Below are positions 26,752 through 39,610 of a stretch of 64,000 bases of DNA, piece after piece. This DNA is from Pseudomonas capeferrum. Lineage in GTDB: Bacteria; Pseudomonadota; Gammaproteobacteria; Pseudomonadales; Pseudomonadaceae. Position 1 is the stretch's first letter. Every line of letters begins with the position of its first letter. Position numbers and translations under genes: made by a program. Where the stretch lies: assembly GCF_013523055.1 (NCBI RefSeq), contig NZ_JAAMQM010000011.1, positions 152,553 through 216,552 of the forward strand, written 5' to 3'. Below the pieces are notes generated by a model. The model was not told the DNA's origin. It saw only the letters and a program-made list of their open reading frames with translations, and searched no databases.

Positions 26752-27747
26752 ATGAACCTGCGCGCACCTTCGACCCAACATCAGCAAAGCGACGAACTGG
26801 CAGCCCTGTGCAAGGCCGGTGGCGATCCGCTGCGCCTGAATGTCCTGCGCGCCCTGGCCAACGACTCCTATGGCGTGCTGGAGCTGGCGCAGATCTTCGC
26901 CACCGGCCAGTCCGGCATGAGCCATCACCTCAAGGTGCTGGCACAGGCCGAGCTGGTTGCTACACGCCGCGAAGGCAATGCGATCTTCTACCGCCGCGCC
27001 CTGCCCGACCCGCTGCGTCTGGGCGGTCGTCTGCACTCTGCGTTGCTCGACGAGGCCGACAGCCTTTCGCTGCCGGACGATGTCCAAGCGCGCATTGCTC
27101 AGGTGCAACAACGCCGGGCCGCTACCAGCCAGGACTTTTTCCTGCGTGTGGAAGAGAAATTCCGCGCCCAGCAGGACCTTATCGCAGGCCTGCCCCAGTA
27201 CCGCGAGAGCCTGTTGGCACTGCTCGACAAGCTCAGCTTCGACGAGCAGGCGAGCGCATTGGAGGTCGGTCCGGGCGATGGCGAATTCCTGCCCGAGCTG
27301 GCGCGCCGCTTCGCCCACGTCACGGCACTGGACAACAGCCCGACCATGCTCGAACTGGCCCGCCAGCTGTGCCTGCGCAAGGGGCTCGACAACGTGACCC
27401 TGCAATTGGCCGATGCGCTCAGCGCCACACAGGAGCAGGCCGATTGCGTGGTACTGAACATGGTGCTGCACCATTTCGACGATCCGGCTCTGGCCCTGCG
27501 CCTGCTGGCCGGGCACGTCAAGGCCGGCGGCAGCCTGCTCGTCACCGAGCTGTGCAGCCATGACCAGCATTGGGCCCGCGATGCCTGCGGCGACCTCTGG
27601 CTGGGCTTCGAGCAGGACGACCTGGCCACTTGGGCCAGGACAGCGGGCCTGACGCCCGAAGACAGTCTCTACGTCGGCTTGCGCAACGGCTTCCAGATTC
27701 AAGTCCGACATTTCCAGCGACCCGCTGGCGACATTCACCCTCGGTAA
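26752..27747 (+). CDS. sahR: ArsR-family regulator fused to a SAM-dependent methyltransferase-like domain (SahR)
   Basis: A 331-aa protein. An N-terminal ArsR-type winged helix (residues 15-95, including [23 protein letters not shown]) is joined to a Rossmann methyltransferase-like domain. The SAM/SAH-binding loop [17 protein letters not shown] is near 167-183 and [15 protein letters not shown] near 237-251. This architecture and the position directly before metK match SahR, described in proteobacteria as an S-adenosylhomocysteine-responsive regulator of the methyl cycle. No arsenic-type cysteine pair is seen in the HTH domain. There is no Shine-Dalgarno sequence before the ATG, and the best promoter places the start of the mRNA almost at the ATG. 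The stop is 19 bp from metK. Confidence 0.85.
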   Translation: MNLRAPSTQHQQSDELAALCKAGGDPLRLNVLRALANDSYGVLELAQIFATGQSGMSHHLKVLAQAELVATRREGNAIFYRRALPDPLRLGGRLHSALLDEADSLSLPDDVQARIAQVQQRRAATSQDFFLRVEEKFRAQQDLIAGLPQYRESLLALLDKLSFDEQASALEVGPGDGEFLPELARRFAHVTALDNSPTMLELARQLCLRKGLDNVTLQLADALSATQEQADCVVLNMVLHHFDDPALALRLLAGHVKAGGSLLVTELCSHDQHWARDACGDLWLGFEQDDLATWARTAGLTPEDSLYVGLRNGFQIQVRHFQRPAGDIHPR

Positions 27748-27766
27748 ACCTCAGGAACCCTTCGAG

Positions 27767-28957
<1,191 letters not shown>

Positions 28958-28991
28958 GAGACAAGCGCGGCGGATGTAGCCCCGCGCCCCC

Positions 28992-29033
28992 ATGAAAAAG
29001 CCCCTGTCGAGTGATCGGCAGGGGCTTTTTCAT
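28992..29033 (+). terminator. Rho-independent terminator of metK
   Basis: AAAAAGCCCCTG and CAGGGGCTTTTT flank a 12-nt loop: a 7-bp GC stem extended by A-T pairs and ending in T5. The A-run on the left means it could also work on the opposite strand. Confidence 0.93.
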
Positions 29034-29074
29034 GGCAGTGGAAACGTTGCCCGCAAGCCTGTCACATCGCCTGA

Positions 29075-30820
<1,746 letters not shown>

Positions 30821-30954
30821 CGCGCAACAATCGAACAGGCTCAAATGTAAGGCTTTTCCGAACTTGCGCCGGAAATTCATATTAAAGGTTTATCTATCCT
30901 TGAAATCAGGGCAGCATTTCCACCACTTTATTGCCCGTCCCGAAAGGAGGCCCC

Positions 30955-31350
30955 ATGAAACTGGTTTCGTCGCTCATCCTGCTGTCCACCCTTTCCCTGG
31001 CCGCCAACTCGCTGCAAGCAGCACAACCTGATGCCGGCCTCACCGGCTGCGCTGCCAAACGTAGCGCCATCGAAAACCAGCTCAAGGAAGCGCGTGCGCA
31101 CGACAATCAGGGGCAGATCTCCGGTCTGGAAAAGGCACTCACGGAAAATACCGAGCACTGCACCGACAGCTCCCTGCGCAAGGAACGCGAGCAGAAGGTT
31201 CTCGACGCCCGTCACGAAGTCTCCCAGCGCAAACGCGACCTCGACAAGGCGATGAAGAAAGGCGACGCCGAAAAGATCGAGAAGCGCAAGACCAAGCTCG
31301 CCGAATCCAATACCGAGCTCCAGCAAGCCCTGGACGCACTGGACAAGTAA
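30955..31350 (+). CDS. DUF1090 (YqjC-like) periplasmic protein
   Basis: A 131-aa protein with a cleavable signal peptide (MKLVSSLILLSTLSLAANSLQA). A short Cys-containing segment (GCAAKRSAIENQL ... EHCTDSSL) and a long charged coiled-coil helix (residues 75-128, rich in Lys, Arg and Glu) follow. This matches the DUF1090 family, whose function is unknown. AAAGGAGG stands four bases before the ATG, one of the strongest ribosome sites in the window, suggesting high expression. The upstream 130 bp is AT-rich and probably holds its own promoter. Confidence 0.82.
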   Translation: MKLVSSLILLSTLSLAANSLQAAQPDAGLTGCAAKRSAIENQLKEARAHDNQGQISGLEKALTENTEHCTDSSLRKEREQKVLDARHEVSQRKRDLDKAMKKGDAEKIEKRKTKLAESNTELQQALDALDK

Positions 31351-31392
31351 CCTCGGCGGTACCCCGCACGCGGCTGCGCAAGGTCACATCGG

Positions 31393-31410
31393 GGCTGTGG
31401 CTCCGCAGCC
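31393..31410. terminator. Short hairpin between convergent genes
   Basis: GGCTGTGG and CCGCAGCC pair with one wobble around a 2-nt loop, directly before the end of the minus-strand cytochrome gene. There is no T-run, so only a weak bidirectional terminator candidate. Confidence 0.3.
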
Positions 31411-31411
31411 T

Positions 31412-31858
31412 TCAATGAGTCCGGAATTCCTTGTGGCAGGCCGTACAGGCCGCTTCCACGGTGTCCATGGGCTCTTTCAGGCGAGCACTCTCCAGCGCTT
31501 CGTCGCGTGTCACGCCGACCAATCGGCCCGTAACCTCTTCCAGGTGGCGCGCCAGCTCGTCGAATCGCGCCTGACGCGCCCAGACATCGTCCCGGGCACT
31601 GCTCTCGCCTTCATCCCTGGCCTTTGGAAAATGCTGCCATGGCGCATGGGCGAGCTCATCGAGCTTGACCGCCCCTTCTGCGAACCTCTCGCCGTCGAAC
31701 GGCAGACGACCGCGCAGCATGCCTCCCATCTCTTCGCTGGTCTTGAGCATCTGCCGGAAGATCGCCTTGCGCTGGCCCAGTGGTGAGTTAGGATCGTCAC
31801 GGTCACAAGCGCCCAGGGACAGGCCGACCACCAGTAACACTATGAAACGTGTGCGCAT
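31412..31858 (-). CDS. Cytochrome c'-like (class II) lipoprotein
   Basis: A 148-aa exported protein. The hydrophobic start ends in a lipobox-like LSLGAC near residue 17, then come four predicted helices and a C-terminal haem c attachment site CTACHKEFRTH, the arrangement of cytochrome c'/c556 four-helix bundles. The haem-site position at the very C-terminus fits class II. It could buffer NO or act in electron transfer; the sequence does not decide. Neither the ATG at 31858 nor a GTG at 31867 has a good ribosome site; the ATG is preferred. Confidence 0.8.
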   Translation of the reverse strand: MRTRFIVLLVVGLSLGACDRDDPNSPLGQRKAIFRQMLKTSEEMGGMLRGRLPFDGERFAEGAVKLDELAHAPWQHFPKARDEGESSARDDVWARQARFDELARHLEEVTGRLVGVTRDEALESARLKEPMDTVEAACTACHKEFRTH

Positions 31859-31974
31859 CAGGTTCACATGGCGAGCAGGAAAAGGTCGTCAGTATCCTCG
31901 CATGCTCGGTAAACACCAATACCCCCACCAAATACAGGGTTGGCCAGCGGCAGCCTGCCCCATAAGGATTCTCG

Positions 31975-33126
31975 ATGAAATCAGCTTTGCGCCACCTTGC
32001 CTGGGCGCTTCCGGCCTTGGCGCTTCTCGCAGGGTGCAATGGCGGCGAAACCGCCAAACCAGAGCCTCACGCCGTCGCCACGTACGTCAGTGGCGGCTGG
32101 AAAGACCTGCCGAGCGTCAGTGACACGGATCTGGTAGCAGGCTTCCAGGCATGGCGCAGCGCCTGCGAACGCCTCAAGCGCGACCCGGTCTGGGCCGCGA
32201 GCTGCCAGGCCGCTGCCCAGGTCCCGGCCGAGGCCACGCAGATCCGTGGTTTTCTTCAGCAGAACCTGCAGGTCTATGGCCTGCGTTCGGCGCAGAACGA
32301 CGTCAATGGCCTGATCACCGGCTATTACGAACCGGTGTACCCGGGCAGCCTGGCACGGACCGACGTCACCAATGTGCCCGTCTACGGCGTACCGCAAGAC
32401 ATGGTCGTGGTCGCGCTGGACGGCGTCTATCCCGAACTCAAGGGCAAGCGCCTGCGAGGTCGCGTGGAAGGCCGGGTACTCAAGCCCTACGACACGGCCG
32501 AGGTCATCAACCGTGATGGCGTCGATGCGCCGGTGCTGGCCTGGCTGACCGACCCGATGGACCTGCAGTTCCTGCAGATCCAGGGGTCGGGACGCATTCA
32601 ACTCGAGGACGGACGTCAATTGCGCCTGGGCTATGCCGACCAGAATGGTCACCCCTATCGGCCGATAGGCCGTTGGCTGGTGGATCAGGGGCAGTTGAAG
32701 AAGGAAGACGTGACCATGGGCAGCATCCATGCCTGGGCCCAGGCCAATCCGACCCGGGTTCCGGAGCTGCTGGCCAGCAACCCTAGCTATGTGTTCTTCA
32801 GTGCCCGCCCGGACAGCAACGAGGGCCCGCGTGGTTCGCTCAACGTGCCCTTGACTGCCGGCTACAGCGTGGCGATCGATCGCAAGGTGATTCCGCTGGG
32901 CAGCCTGCTGTGGCTATCGACCACCCGACCGGACGGCAGCCCGGTGGTTCGCCCCGTGGCGGCGCAGGATACCGGCGGGGCGATCACCGGCGAAGTGCGT
33001 GCCGACCTGTTCTGGGGGACCGGCGCGCAAGCGGGCGAGTTGGCAGGCAACATGAAGCAGCAAGGCCAGATCTGGCTGCTCTGGCCCAAGGGCATGCCTC
33101 TGCCGGATGTGCCCAAAGTCCCTTGA
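31975..33126 (+). CDS. mltA: Membrane-bound lytic murein transglycosylase A
   Basis: Cleaves peptidoglycan glycan strands with formation of 1,6-anhydromuramic acid; anchored in the outer membrane as a lipoprotein. It has 383 aa: signal peptide with lipobox LLAGC (Cys near residue 22), an MltA barrel (LITGYYEPVYPGS, FLQIQGSGRIQLEDG) and a 3D domain with AAQDTGGAITGEVRADLFWG, whose Asp332 corresponds to the catalytic Asp of E. coli MltA. The gene is single, preceded by ATAAGGATTCTCG before the ATG, and ends one base from the convergent MAPEG gene. Confidence 0.95.
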   Translation: MKSALRHLAWALPALALLAGCNGGETAKPEPHAVATYVSGGWKDLPSVSDTDLVAGFQAWRSACERLKRDPVWAASCQAAAQVPAEATQIRGFLQQNLQVYGLRSAQNDVNGLITGYYEPVYPGSLARTDVTNVPVYGVPQDMVVVALDGVYPELKGKRLRGRVEGRVLKPYDTAEVINRDGVDAPVLAWLTDPMDLQFLQIQGSGRIQLEDGRQLRLGYADQNGHPYRPIGRWLVDQGQLKKEDVTMGSIHAWAQANPTRVPELLASNPSYVFFSARPDSNEGPRGSLNVPLTAGYSVAIDRKVIPLGSLLWLSTTRPDGSPVVRPVAAQDTGGAITGEVRADLFWGTGAQAGELAGNMKQQGQIWLLWPKGMPLPDVPKVP

Positions 33127-33127
33127 T

Positions 33128-33514
33128 TCAGGCCGAGACGACGAACATCGCCACGATCAGGGCCACCCCGGAGAACCACACCAGGGAGCGTAATGTCGCC
33201 CAGTCGGCCAGGTAGCAGATGATGTAGAGCAGGCGACTGGTGATATAGAGCACGGCCAGCACATCCAGCGTCACCTGCTCGGCATTGCCGACCAGATCGG
33301 CAATCACCACGGCTGCGGCGAACGCCGGGAAGGCTTCGTAACCGTTCTGCTGGGCAGCGTGGGCGCGACGCGGCAGGCCTTCCAGGCTATCGAGGAAGGC
33401 ACGCGGGTCATGGTTGTGGCGCATACCGAAACGGCCACTGCCCACCTTCGCGATCAAGGCACAGAGTGGCGGCAGGAACATCGCGATCAACACACACCAA
33501 AGGGCAATGGTCAT
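33128..33514 (-). CDS. MAPEG family membrane protein
   Basis: A 128-aa integral membrane protein with four predicted helices and the MAPEG signature: RAHAAQQNGYEAFPAFAAAVV near residues 50-70, followed by YITSRLLYIICYLADWATLRSLVW. Related bacterial proteins have unknown or glutathione-linked roles. AAGGAA stands eight bases before the ATG. The gene is convergent with mltA with a one-base gap and no terminator between them. Upstream, the 530-bp space to the antiporter gene is largely filled by the giant inverted repeat. Confidence 0.85.
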   Translation of the reverse strand: MTIALWCVLIAMFLPPLCALIAKVGSGRFGMRHNHDPRAFLDSLEGLPRRAHAAQQNGYEAFPAFAAAVVIADLVGNAEQVTLDVLAVLYITSRLLYIICYLADWATLRSLVWFSGVALIVAMFVVSA

Positions 33515-33626
33515 GGCTGGTTTTCCTTGTGGGTAGTCGAAGTAAGAGCATCGCGCCCTTGAAAGGTTCTTTGGCGGCTACCGCGTGGGCTTGATTGGCA
33601 ATTGCCGACGTCAGGTTGGCCCAATA

Positions 33627-33861
33627 CCGGTCAGTCGAGCAACAGCCATCCATTTGCGAATGCCGAGGCTTACTCTTCGGCCTCTAAATCTTCTGTGACG
33701 CTTACGGCCTCTCGCGGGACAAGCCCGCTCACCACCGGTGCATGGTGTCCTGGTGGTGAGCGGGCTTGTCCCGCGAGAGGCCGTAAGCGTCACAGAAGGT
33801 TCAAGAGCTGTACGATAAGCGCGGCATTCGCAAAATGGGTGGCTGTTGCTCGACTGACCGG
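33627..33861. repeat. Giant nested inverted repeat with REP-type inner arms
   Basis: The inner arms 33690-33736 and 33752-33798 are a 47-bp perfect inverted repeat around a 15-nt loop and contain a REP variant with core GCGGGACAAGCCCGCTCACC. The outer arms 33627-33648 and 33840-33861 are a 22-bp perfect inverted repeat, continued inward by imperfect matches. The whole element is about 235 bp. Short open frames run across it on both strands but consist of the repeat itself. The remaining parts of the 33515-34046 gap show no other gene. Confidence 0.93.
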
Positions 33862-34046
33862 CATTAGGGCAAGCCCGCGCACGGCCAACTCCCGACCACC
33901 AAATTAGGCCAATGCGAAACCCTCTCCTTGAAACGCGGTCAACGTTGACAGTCGAAAAACTGTGTCCCGAACCCTTGGCCAGGTCATCAAAGAACTGCCC
34001 GAGCGATTCGGGTTAAGAATTGCAAGCCATTTTCACAGGATCCCGG

Positions 34047-35282
34047 ATGCTTGAGCTAGTCGCTGCGTTTATCTGCCTCACCACACTTCTCACCTACGTC
34101 AACTACCGCTTCATCGGCCTGCCACCCGCCATCGGCGTGATGGTCACGGCGCTGTTGTTCTCGTTGATGCTCCAGGGCCTCAGCCTGATTGGCTATCCAG
34201 GCCTGGAAGAGCGCGTCGAAAGCCTGATGAACCAGATCGACTTCAACGACCTGTTGATGCACTGGATGCTGGCATTCCTGTTGTTCGCTGGCGCCCTGCA
34301 CGTCAACCTGACGGATCTGCGCAGCTATCGCTGGCCGATCGGCCTGCTGGCGACAGTGGGCGTACTGATCGCCACGGTGGTGATCGGTTTCCTGGCGCAT
34401 TGGATCTTCAGCCTGTTCGGCTGGAACGTCAGCATGCTCTATTGCCTGCTGTTCGGCGCACTGATCTCGCCCACCGATCCGATTGCCGTATTGGGCGCCC
34501 TGCGTACCGCCAACGCCTCGAAACCGCTGAAGACCACCATCGTCGGCGAATCGCTGTTCAATGACGGCACGGCGGTCGTGGTGTTCACCGTCCTGCTCGG
34601 CATCGCCCAACTCGGCGAAGCCCCGAGTGTCGCCGACACCGCCATCCTCTTCGCGCGCGAAGCCCTCGGCGGCATCGTCTTCGGTGGCGTGATCGGTTAT
34701 GCCACTTACCGCATGATCAAAAGTATCGAGCAATACCAGATTGAAGTGATGCTGACCTTGGCACTGGTCATCGGCGGTTCGGCCATGTGCTATGAACTGC
34801 ACGTCTCGGCGCCGATCGCGATGGTCGTCGCGGGGCTGATCATCGGCAACCTGGGGCGCAACCTGGCGATGAACGACATGACCCGACGCTACCTGGACGG
34901 CTTCTGGGAGCTGATCGACGACATGCTCAATGCCCTGCTGTTCGCGCTGATCGGCCTGGAGCTGTTGCTGTTGCCGTTCAACTGGCTGCACCTGGCAGCG
35001 GGTGGCGTGCTGGCGGTGGCGGTACTGCTGTCGCGGCTGCTGACCGTGGCTCCAGCCATCGTACTGTTGCGTCGCTGGCGCAGCGTGCCGAAAGGCACAG
35101 TGCGGGTACTGACCTGGGGTGGCCTGCGGGGTGGGGTTTCCGTGGCCCTGGCGCTGTCGCTGCCACTGGGCGAGGAACGTGACCTGCTACTGTCGATCAC
35201 CTACATCGTGGTGCTGTTGTCGATCCTGGTACAGGGGCTGAGCATCGGCCGGGTGGTGCGCAGGGTCAGCGCCCAACCTTGA
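34047..35282 (+). CDS. Sodium/proton antiporter, CPA1 (NhaP-type) family
   Basis: A 411-aa protein with about 12 membrane helices. It carries the CPA1 ion-binding signature: GALISPTDPIAVLGALR near residues 146-162 and VGESLFNDGTAVVVFTVLLG near 173-192 (ND pair), with TWGGLRGGVSVALALSLP toward the C-terminus. It exchanges Na+ (or K+) for H+ across the inner membrane. AGGA lies six bases before the ATG at 34047; an earlier TTG adds nine unconserved residues. No cytoplasmic regulatory tail is present. Confidence 0.92.
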   Translation: MLELVAAFICLTTLLTYVNYRFIGLPPAIGVMVTALLFSLMLQGLSLIGYPGLEERVESLMNQIDFNDLLMHWMLAFLLFAGALHVNLTDLRSYRWPIGLLATVGVLIATVVIGFLAHWIFSLFGWNVSMLYCLLFGALISPTDPIAVLGALRTANASKPLKTTIVGESLFNDGTAVVVFTVLLGIAQLGEAPSVADTAILFAREALGGIVFGGVIGYATYRMIKSIEQYQIEVMLTLALVIGGSAMCYELHVSAPIAMVVAGLIIGNLGRNLAMNDMTRRYLDGFWELIDDMLNALLFALIGLELLLLPFNWLHLAAGGVLAVAVLLSRLLTVAPAIVLLRRWRSVPKGTVRVLTWGGLRGGVSVALALSLPLGEERDLLLSITYIVVLLSILVQGLSIGRVVRRVSAQP

Positions 35283-35292
35283 AGTATCGTGT

Positions 35293-35331
35293 CGGCTTCT
35301 TCGCCGAGGCGGCTTGCCCGCGAAGAAGCCG
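35293..35331. terminator. Hairpin between convergent antiporter and thioesterase genes
   Basis: CGGCTTCTTCG (35293-35303) and CGAAGAAGCCG (35321-35331) form a perfect 11-bp stem with a 17-nt loop containing part of a REP-like GGCTTGCCCGCG. It lacks a T-run but sits where a bidirectional terminator is expected. Confidence 0.5.
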
Positions 35332-35356
35332 GCCCTGACAGTAGAGTTCTGGGACT

Positions 35357-35758
35357 CTACTCGACTGCAGTATCCGGAAACTGATCCTGCACATACTTGA
35401 TCTCGGTCCGCCCGTGAGCGGCCGGCAGGCCGTCTTCACCAAGGTTGACGAAGACCATGCGGTCTACCGTGAGAATGCTCTTGCGGGTGATCTTGTTGCG
35501 CACTTCACAGCGCAGGGTGATCGAGGTACGGCCGAATTCGGTGGCAGTGATGCCAAGCTCGATGATGTCGCCCTGACGCGAGGCACTGACGAAGTTGATC
35601 TCCGAGATGTACTTGGTCACGACACGCTGGTTGCCCAACTGGACGATGGCATAGATCGCCGCCTCTTCGTCGATCCAGCGCAGCAGGCTGCCGCCGAACA
35701 ACGTGCCGTTGGGGTTGAGGTCTTCGGGTTTTACCCATTTGCGGGTGTGAAAGTTCAT
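35357..35758 (-). CDS. Acyl-CoA thioesterase, YciA-type hotdog fold
   Basis: A 133-aa single hotdog-domain protein. LNPNGTLFGGSLLRWIDEEAAIYA near residues 14-37 carries the catalytic Asp of the YciA/BACH group, and VVTKYISEINFVSASRQGDIIELG follows. It hydrolyses acyl-CoA to free acid and CoA; specificity is usually broad. AGGAG lies five bases before the ATG. It is divergent from ahcY, with about 300 bp between the two starts, which holds the ahcY promoter and riboswitch. Confidence 0.88.
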   Translation of the reverse strand: MNFHTRKWVKPEDLNPNGTLFGGSLLRWIDEEAAIYAIVQLGNQRVVTKYISEINFVSASRQGDIIELGITATEFGRTSITLRCEVRNKITRKSILTVDRMVFVNLGEDGLPAAHGRTEIKYVQDQFPDTAVE

Positions 35759-35796
35759 CTGTACTCCTGACCTGCTTGGCTATCGTGCAGTAATGA

Positions 35797-37464
<1,668 letters not shown>

Positions 37465-37602
37465 GCGGTGCGTGATGGGTTCCGGACGTTGAGCGAGCCA
37501 GCTCGCCGACGTCTGGAGCGCTGTCGTTCCAGATGCCCAAGACAGGACGGTTTGCACGAGTCTCACTGTGTTCACCTAAGTTTTGCAGCGTCTGTCCCGG
37601 CC

Positions 37603-37690
37603 CATCGCGGGGCAAGCCCGCTCCCCGCCTGTACTGCACCGATCTATGGAACGACGCAGTACAGGTGGGGAGCGGGCTTGCCCCGCGATG
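37603..37690. repeat. Inverted REP pair between ahcY and metF
   Basis: Arms 37603-37637 and 37656-37690 (35 bp) are inverted copies with one mismatch around an 18-nt loop. The core is GCGGGGCAAGCCCGCTCCCC, a different variant from the other REP pairs. Imperfect pairing extends a further 10 bp outward. The rest of the 337-bp gap (37465-37801) has no clear gene; a possible 21-codon frame at 37735-37800 ends one base before metF. Confidence 0.9.
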
Positions 37691-37801
37691 AGGCCAGAAC
37701 AGGCAACAAAGACTTCAAGGCTTTAGTAAACATCATGACCACACCGTCCTGGCTTTTATTTGCAGCCTGCAGCTTGATGCCTGCGGCTGAAGGATCCTGA
37801 G

Positions 37802-38647
37802 ATGTCCAAAGAACGCAGTTTCAGTTTCGAGTTCTTCCCGACCAAGACCGAGGCGGGCCATGAGAAGCTGATGGGCGTGGCCCGTCAGTTGGCGGCCTAC
37901 AACCCTCATTTCTTCTCCTGCACCTATGGAGCAGGTGGCTCGACACGCGACCGCACGCTCAATACCGTGCTGCAGCTGGAGAGCGAAGTAAGGATCCCCG
38001 CCGCGCCGCACCTTTCCTGCGTCGGCGACAGCAAGGAAGAACTGCGCCAATTGCTCGCCCAATACAAGGCGGCCGGTATCAAACGGATCGTTGCCCTGCG
38101 CGGCGACCTGCCCTCCGGGATGGGCATGACCTATGGCGACCTGCGTTACGCCAGCGACCTGGTCGAATTCATCCGCCAGGAGAGCGGTGACCATTTCCAC
38201 CTGGAAGTGGCCGCCTATCCGGAAATGCATCCCCAGGCGCGCAGCTTCGAGGCCGACCTGAAGAATTTCGTGCACAAGGTCAAGGCCGGCGCCAACAGCG
38301 CCATCACCCAGTACTTCTTCAACGCCGACAGCTATTTCTATTTCGTCGAGCGCGCACGGAAGCTGGGCGTGGAGATCCCGATCGTGCCGGGCATCATGCC
38401 CATCACCAACTACAGCAAGCTTGCGCGCTTTTCGGACGCCTGTGGCGCCGAAATCCCGCGCTGGATTCGCAAGCAGCTGGAAGCCTATGCCGATGACGCC
38501 CAGAGCATCCAGGCATTCGGTGAAGAAGTGATCACCCAGATGTGCGAACAGCTGTTGCAAGGCGGCGCGCCAGGGTTGCACTTCTACACGCTGAACCAGG
38601 CCGAAGCGAGCCTCGCCATCTGGAACAACCTGAAGCTGCCACGCTGA
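37802..38647 (+). CDS. metF: 5,10-methylenetetrahydrofolate reductase
   Basis: A flavoenzyme that reduces methylene-THF to methyl-THF for methionine synthesis. It has 281 aa, the bacterial MetF length, with an FEFFPTK start (catalytic Glu in FEFFP near residues 9-13), SCTYGAGGSTRDRT near 39-52 and ALRGDLP near 98-104. AAGGA lies seven bases upstream of the ATG. With ahcY upstream and sahR-metK 8 kb away, it completes the local methyl-cycle gene set. Confidence 0.97.
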   Translation: MSKERSFSFEFFPTKTEAGHEKLMGVARQLAAYNPHFFSCTYGAGGSTRDRTLNTVLQLESEVRIPAAPHLSCVGDSKEELRQLLAQYKAAGIKRIVALRGDLPSGMGMTYGDLRYASDLVEFIRQESGDHFHLEVAAYPEMHPQARSFEADLKNFVHKVKAGANSAITQYFFNADSYFYFVERARKLGVEIPIVPGIMPITNYSKLARFSDACGAEIPRWIRKQLEAYADDAQSIQAFGEEVITQMCEQLLQGGAPGLHFYTLNQAEASLAIWNNLKLPR

Positions 38648-38686
38648 CGGACAGGCCATACGCGAAGACCTTTGTGCGGCCATACG

Positions 38687-38716
38687 AAAAGGCCTTGGCT
38701 CGACCAAGGCCTTTTT
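38687..38716 (+). terminator. Rho-independent terminator of metF
   Basis: AAAAGGCCTTGG, a 5-nt loop, then CCAAGGCCTTTTT: an 8-bp GC stem with flanking A and T runs, 40 bp after the metF stop. Confidence 0.93.
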
Positions 38717-38818
38717 CATTGACGAGGCAGAGGGGTTCGCCGGCAATTCCCATCAGGCACATGACCGGCGGACACGGGCTTGCTGGCCATCCGAAGGCGT
38801 CCATCGTAATCTGCTGAC

Positions 38819-39604
38819 ATGCCTGACTTCGTCCGCCTACTCTGCGTCCTCGCGCTTTCCAGCCTGAGCTTCATGGCGCATGGCGAGCGGCTGCGCATCG
38901 TGACCGAAGAATGGGCGCCCTATATCTTCCAGGAAGAGGGCGTACCCCGAGGCATTCATTACGAGGTCGCCAACGAGGTGTTCACGCGCCTGGGTATCGA
39001 GGTGCAGTGGCAATTCCTTCCCTGGAAACGCTGCCTGGCAATGATCGAGCACGGTCTGGTCGACGGTGTGATGGACATTTTCCGGACCGATGCTCGTACT
39101 GCCTACATCATCTATCCGGACGAGCCGATGTCGACCGTCGAGTTCACCCTCTTCCAGCTGCGTGCGAAGCCGCACACCGTCCGGCGACTGGAGGACCTTG
39201 CGGGTTTGAACGTTGGGGTCTCATCGGGTTACGACTACGGGTCCGCCTTCAATGAGTCGCCACTGTTTCGCCGCGAAAATGCGCCTACTCAAGAGGCGAA
39301 CTTCGGCAAGCTGGCACTTGGACGCATCGATCTGCTGGTCACCGATCGCCTTGTCGGCCGCCACCTGCGTCATCGATTGGGGCTGGAGCAGAAGGTCGAA
39401 GAGCTCTCCTTCATCATCCGCCGAACACCGCAGTACCTGGGCCTGAGCCGCAAACCAGGGCGAGAGCGGCTGGCGCAGCGGTTCGCCGACGAGCTTCGTC
39501 TGTTCAAGCAGGAGCCCGCTTACACGGCCATTCTCAGGCGTCATGAGGCGCCAGGCAGCGACATTCCTCACACCGTTGAGCAGCAGGGACGCGGCATGCC
39601 GTGA
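38819..39604 (+). CDS. Periplasmic amino acid-type substrate-binding protein
   Basis: A 261-aa protein with a signal peptide (cleavage near FMAHG, residue 22) and a type II periplasmic binding fold: LRIVTEEWAPYIFQEEGVPRG near residues 25-45, GVMDIFRTDAR near 83-93, and LAGLNVGVSSGYDYG near 127-141. No permease or ATPase gene is adjacent, so it is an orphan binding protein, as often found in Pseudomonas; a sensing or accessory role is possible. The ligand cannot be inferred. It ends seven bases before the extended -10 promoter of rhlE2. Confidence 0.85.
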   Translation: MPDFVRLLCVLALSSLSFMAHGERLRIVTEEWAPYIFQEEGVPRGIHYEVANEVFTRLGIEVQWQFLPWKRCLAMIEHGLVDGVMDIFRTDARTAYIIYPDEPMSTVEFTLFQLRAKPHTVRRLEDLAGLNVGVSSGYDYGSAFNESPLFRRENAPTQEANFGKLALGRIDLLVTDRLVGRHLRHRLGLEQKVEELSFIIRRTPQYLGLSRKPGRERLAQRFADELRLFKQEPAYTAILRRHEAPGSDIPHTVEQQGRGMP

Positions 39605-39610
39605 TTGCTC

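Noticed and set aside
33602..33907. Short open frames on both strands (101 and 60 codons) at the giant inverted repeat
   Set aside because: They consist of REP arm sequence, so the two strands give near-identical peptides (ASRGTSPLTT, RKRHRRF). They are repeat artefacts, not genes.
34020..34046. TTG start nine codons upstream for the antiporter
   Set aside because: The ATG at 34047 has AGGA at ideal spacing and directly precedes the first membrane helix.
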